Source: Pseudomonadota bacterium
GTDB taxonomy: Bacteria > SAR324 > XYD2-FULL-50-16 > JAHJRI01
NCBI GenBank assembly: GCA_022360105.1
Contig: JAKSDL010000188.1
Coordinates: forward strand, 1 to 6,794
Direction of reading: 5' to 3'
Length of the DNA stretch: 6,794 nucleotides
The translations under genes and the position numbers were made by a program. Under the pieces are notes generated by a model. It was not told where the DNA came from. It saw nothing but the letters and a program-made list of their open reading frames with translations, and made no database searches. This document shows positions 5,290 to 6,794 of this stretch, one piece after another (position 1 is the stretch's first letter; every line of letters starts with the position of its first letter).

Positions 5290-6204
5290 TCAGGATCTCT
5301 TGAGTTTTGGATCGAAGGCATCTCTTAAACCATCGCCCATTAAATTGATTGCGATTACCGTAATAAGAATTGCCAGACCGGGAAATGTTACAACCCACCA
5401 GGCCCTCAGAATAAACTCACGAGCATCAGCCAGCATTGTTCCCCATTCGGGTATGGGGGGTTGTGCTCCAAGTCCAAGGAATCCGAGTGCTGCTGCATCC
5501 AAAATGGCTGTGGAAAAGCTTAAAGCTGCCTGCACAATTAAAGGTGCTGCACAATTTGGTAAAATAGTTTTGAACATCATGCGAATTTTTCCAACACCAA
5601 TTACCCTTGCTGCTGTCACATAGTCTTTGGTAAGGACACCCAGTACCGCAGCCCTGGTGAGTCGAACATAGTGGGGTTGTTGAATAATCGCAATTGCAAT
5701 CATTGCATTGACAAGGCTGGGGCCGAGTATGGCTACCAAAACCATTGCCAGGAACAAGCTGGGAAAAGACAAAACCACATCCATGATACGCATGATGATA
5801 GTGTCCAGTTTACCCCCGAAAAAACCTGCTAAAAGCCCTAATATCACACCTACCACCAGCGAGATAGAGACAACCAGGCAGCCGACCAACAAAGATAGCC
5901 TGGAACCATGGATTAGCCTTGAAAGCATGTCTCTGCCAACGGCATCCGTTCCCAGCAGGAATTCTGTTGAGCCGCCTTCCTGAAAGAAGGGAGGTTGCAG
6001 CATGGCTTCTCTATATTGTTGATTTGGAAGATGAGGAGCAATAAGATCGGCGAAAATGGCGATCAAAATGACAAAGACAAAAATGGCCAGACCTATCACC
6101 GCTCCGCGGTTTTCACGGAAATAGGACCAGAATTCAAGGAATAATGCTAAGCGTCCTCCCTGCCGTTTATCCAACATATTGTCTGTAGCTGTTACATCAC
6201 TCAT
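5290..6204 (-). CDS. dppC: Dipeptide ABC transporter permease DppC
   Basis: Inner-membrane permease, partner of DppB in the peptide channel; 304 residues, normal for the family. A cytoplasmic N-terminus leads into the first membrane helix (~33-56) and a periplasmic segment with the family hallmark LLGTDAVGRDMLSRLIHGSRLSLLVG (split about 83-108). Further helices lie around 102-128, 140-185, 218-245 and 270-299. The EAA loop that docks on the ATPase is AARVIGVGKIRMM...ILPN (198-217) with the key Gly203. The C-terminus (NLMGDGLRDAFDPKLK) is typical. I chose the ATG at 6204: the frame stays open upstream to 6351, but that stretch overlaps dppB and looks nothing like a permease. The gap to the dppB stop is two bases. 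Close overall resemblance to E. coli DppC (SLLVGCLVV, PHYVRLTRAAVL, WWVVTFPGLAIL), from memory. Confidence 0.93.
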   Translation of the reverse strand: MSDVTATDNMLDKRQGGRLALFLEFWSYFRENRGAVIGLAIFVFVILIAIFADLIAPHLPNQQYREAMLQPPFFQEGGSTEFLLGTDAVGRDMLSRLIHGSRLSLLVGCLVVSISLVVGVILGLLAGFFGGKLDTIIMRIMDVVLSFPSLFLAMVLVAILGPSLVNAMIAIAIIQQPHYVRLTRAAVLGVLTKDYVTAARVIGVGKIRMMFKTILPNCAAPLIVQAALSFSTAILDAAALGFLGLGAQPPIPEWGTMLADAREFILRAWWVVTFPGLAILITVIAINLMGDGLRDAFDPKLKRS

Positions 6205-6206
6205 GA

Positions 6207-6794
6207 TTATTTCGTATGTCTGATTTGCGGGTTTATTAATCCATAAAGAACATCGACCAATAGGTTCACAATCATAATGATTGTAGCGACCAACAAAAGT
6301 CCGCCCTGCAGAGATGGATAATCCCTGCGGTTGATGGATTCCACTATCCATTTCCCAATTCCGGGCCAGGCAAAGATGGTTTCTGTCAGGATGGCACCTG
6401 CGAATAAAACGCCTACTTGAAGCCCGATAATGGTCACGACGGGGATTAGCGCATTGCGCAAGGTATGCAAGCCGATAACCCTGCCGGGTCCCAATCCTTT
6501 TGCCTTAGCCGTTCGAACATAGTCTTCCCCCAGAACTTCCAGCATGGCAGATCTTGTTTGGCGTGCTATTACAGCCATAGGAATGGTGCCTAAAACGATG
6601 GATGGCAGGATTAAATGGGATAAAGCTGAGGTAAATGCTCCTTCTTGACCGGATAGAAGACTGTCTATCAACATAAATCCTGTGACCGGTTCAAAATAGT
6701 AAAGGAGGTTGATTCTTCCGGAAACGGGCGTCCATCCTAAGATACCTGAAAAAAATATGATGCAAAGCAAACCCCACCAAAAAATCGGCATGGA
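6207..6794 (-). CDS. dppB: Dipeptide ABC transporter permease DppB, C-terminal part (5' end outside window)
   Basis: First permease of the importer. The frame is open to the right edge, so only the last 195 residues are visible, beginning SMPIFWWGLL; the full protein would be ~335-340 residues. Visible parts include a membrane helix at the edge, the TPVSGR periplasmic motif, TGFMLIDSLLSG, HLILPSIVLGTIPMAVIARQTRS, and the EAA loop YVRTAKAKGLGPGRVIGLHTLRNALIP for ATPase docking. Two further helices follow (IIGLQVGVLFAGAIL; LLLVATIIMIVNLLVDVLYG) before the ending INPQIRHTK. It reads very like E. coli DppB from memory, including the ARAKGL-type loop and the IRH-K end. The TAA stop is two bases before the dppC start. 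Its promoter, and a dppA binding-protein gene if present, would lie to the right of the window. Confidence 0.92.
   Translation of the reverse strand, partial: SMPIFWWGLLCIIFFSGILGWTPVSGRINLLYYFEPVTGFMLIDSLLSGQEGAFTSALSHLILPSIVLGTIPMAVIARQTRSAMLEVLGEDYVRTAKAKGLGPGRVIGLHTLRNALIPVVTIIGLQVGVLFAGAILTETIFAWPGIGKWIVESINRRDYPSLQGGLLLVATIIMIVNLLVDVLYGLINPQIRHTK

Noticed and set aside
5264..5623. Plus-strand open frame of 119 codons antisense to dppC
   Set aside because: It is a shadow of the highly conserved dppC gene: no recognisable protein family and low-complexity Ala/Ser/Pro composition.
6205..6351. In-frame 49-residue N-terminal extension of dppC
   Set aside because: It fully overlaps the end of dppB in another frame and has no permease-like sequence; the ATG at 6204 gives the normal family length and start.

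Overview
The window carries two unrelated blocks that meet tail to tail near position 3,290, plus two genes at the left edge. The protein families (a multi-receiver phosphorelay protein, a complete Dpp-type peptide transporter very close to the enterobacterial proteins as I remember them, a DUF2089/DUF4097 operon) and the moderate-to-low GC content with AT-rich intergenic DNA suggest a Gram-negative bacterium. A Desulfobacterota-like or other environmental proteobacterial source is plausible. This placement is a guess from gene style only. I see no mobile element, CRISPR array, tRNA or rRNA.

Layout. Positions 1-648 (+) are the C-terminal end of a hybrid histidine kinase or multi-receiver response regulator: the tail of one receiver domain and one complete receiver. 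A 178-base gap follows, with two tandem stem-loops, and leads to a small ABM-fold (antibiotic biosynthesis monooxygenase-like) gene at 827-1114 with a near-perfect Shine-Dalgarno. A hairpin at 1156-1179 probably ends that transcript. Positions 1115-1475 are non-coding and hold a 7-bp inverted repeat, a 41-bp AT-rich near-perfect palindrome and a candidate sigma-70 promoter.

That promoter would drive a three-gene (+) operon. It encodes a DUF2089 zinc-ribbon/helix-turn-helix protein (1476-1838), a DUF4097 beta-strand-repeat protein with a C-terminal SHOCT-like module (1916-2848), and a small protein with an N-terminal SHOCT-like module (2870-3280). All three proteins carry versions of the same short helical hairpin, identical over 11 residues in the last two. 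This is the most interesting part of the window: probably a regulator plus partner proteins that assemble through a shared module, perhaps tied to envelope stress as for YvlB/LiaX-type proteins. That function is inference.

The right half (3305-6794, minus strand) is a dipeptide/oligopeptide ABC importer in the order dppB (partial, running off the right edge), dppC, dppD, dppF. Intergenic gaps are 2, 6 and 2 bases, so it is one operon. DppB and DppC form the membrane channel and DppD and DppF are the ATPases. A periplasmic binding protein (DppA) is not in the window and would be expected beyond the right edge or elsewhere. The importer converges on the DUF2089 operon with only 24 bases between stop codons and no convincing terminator there.
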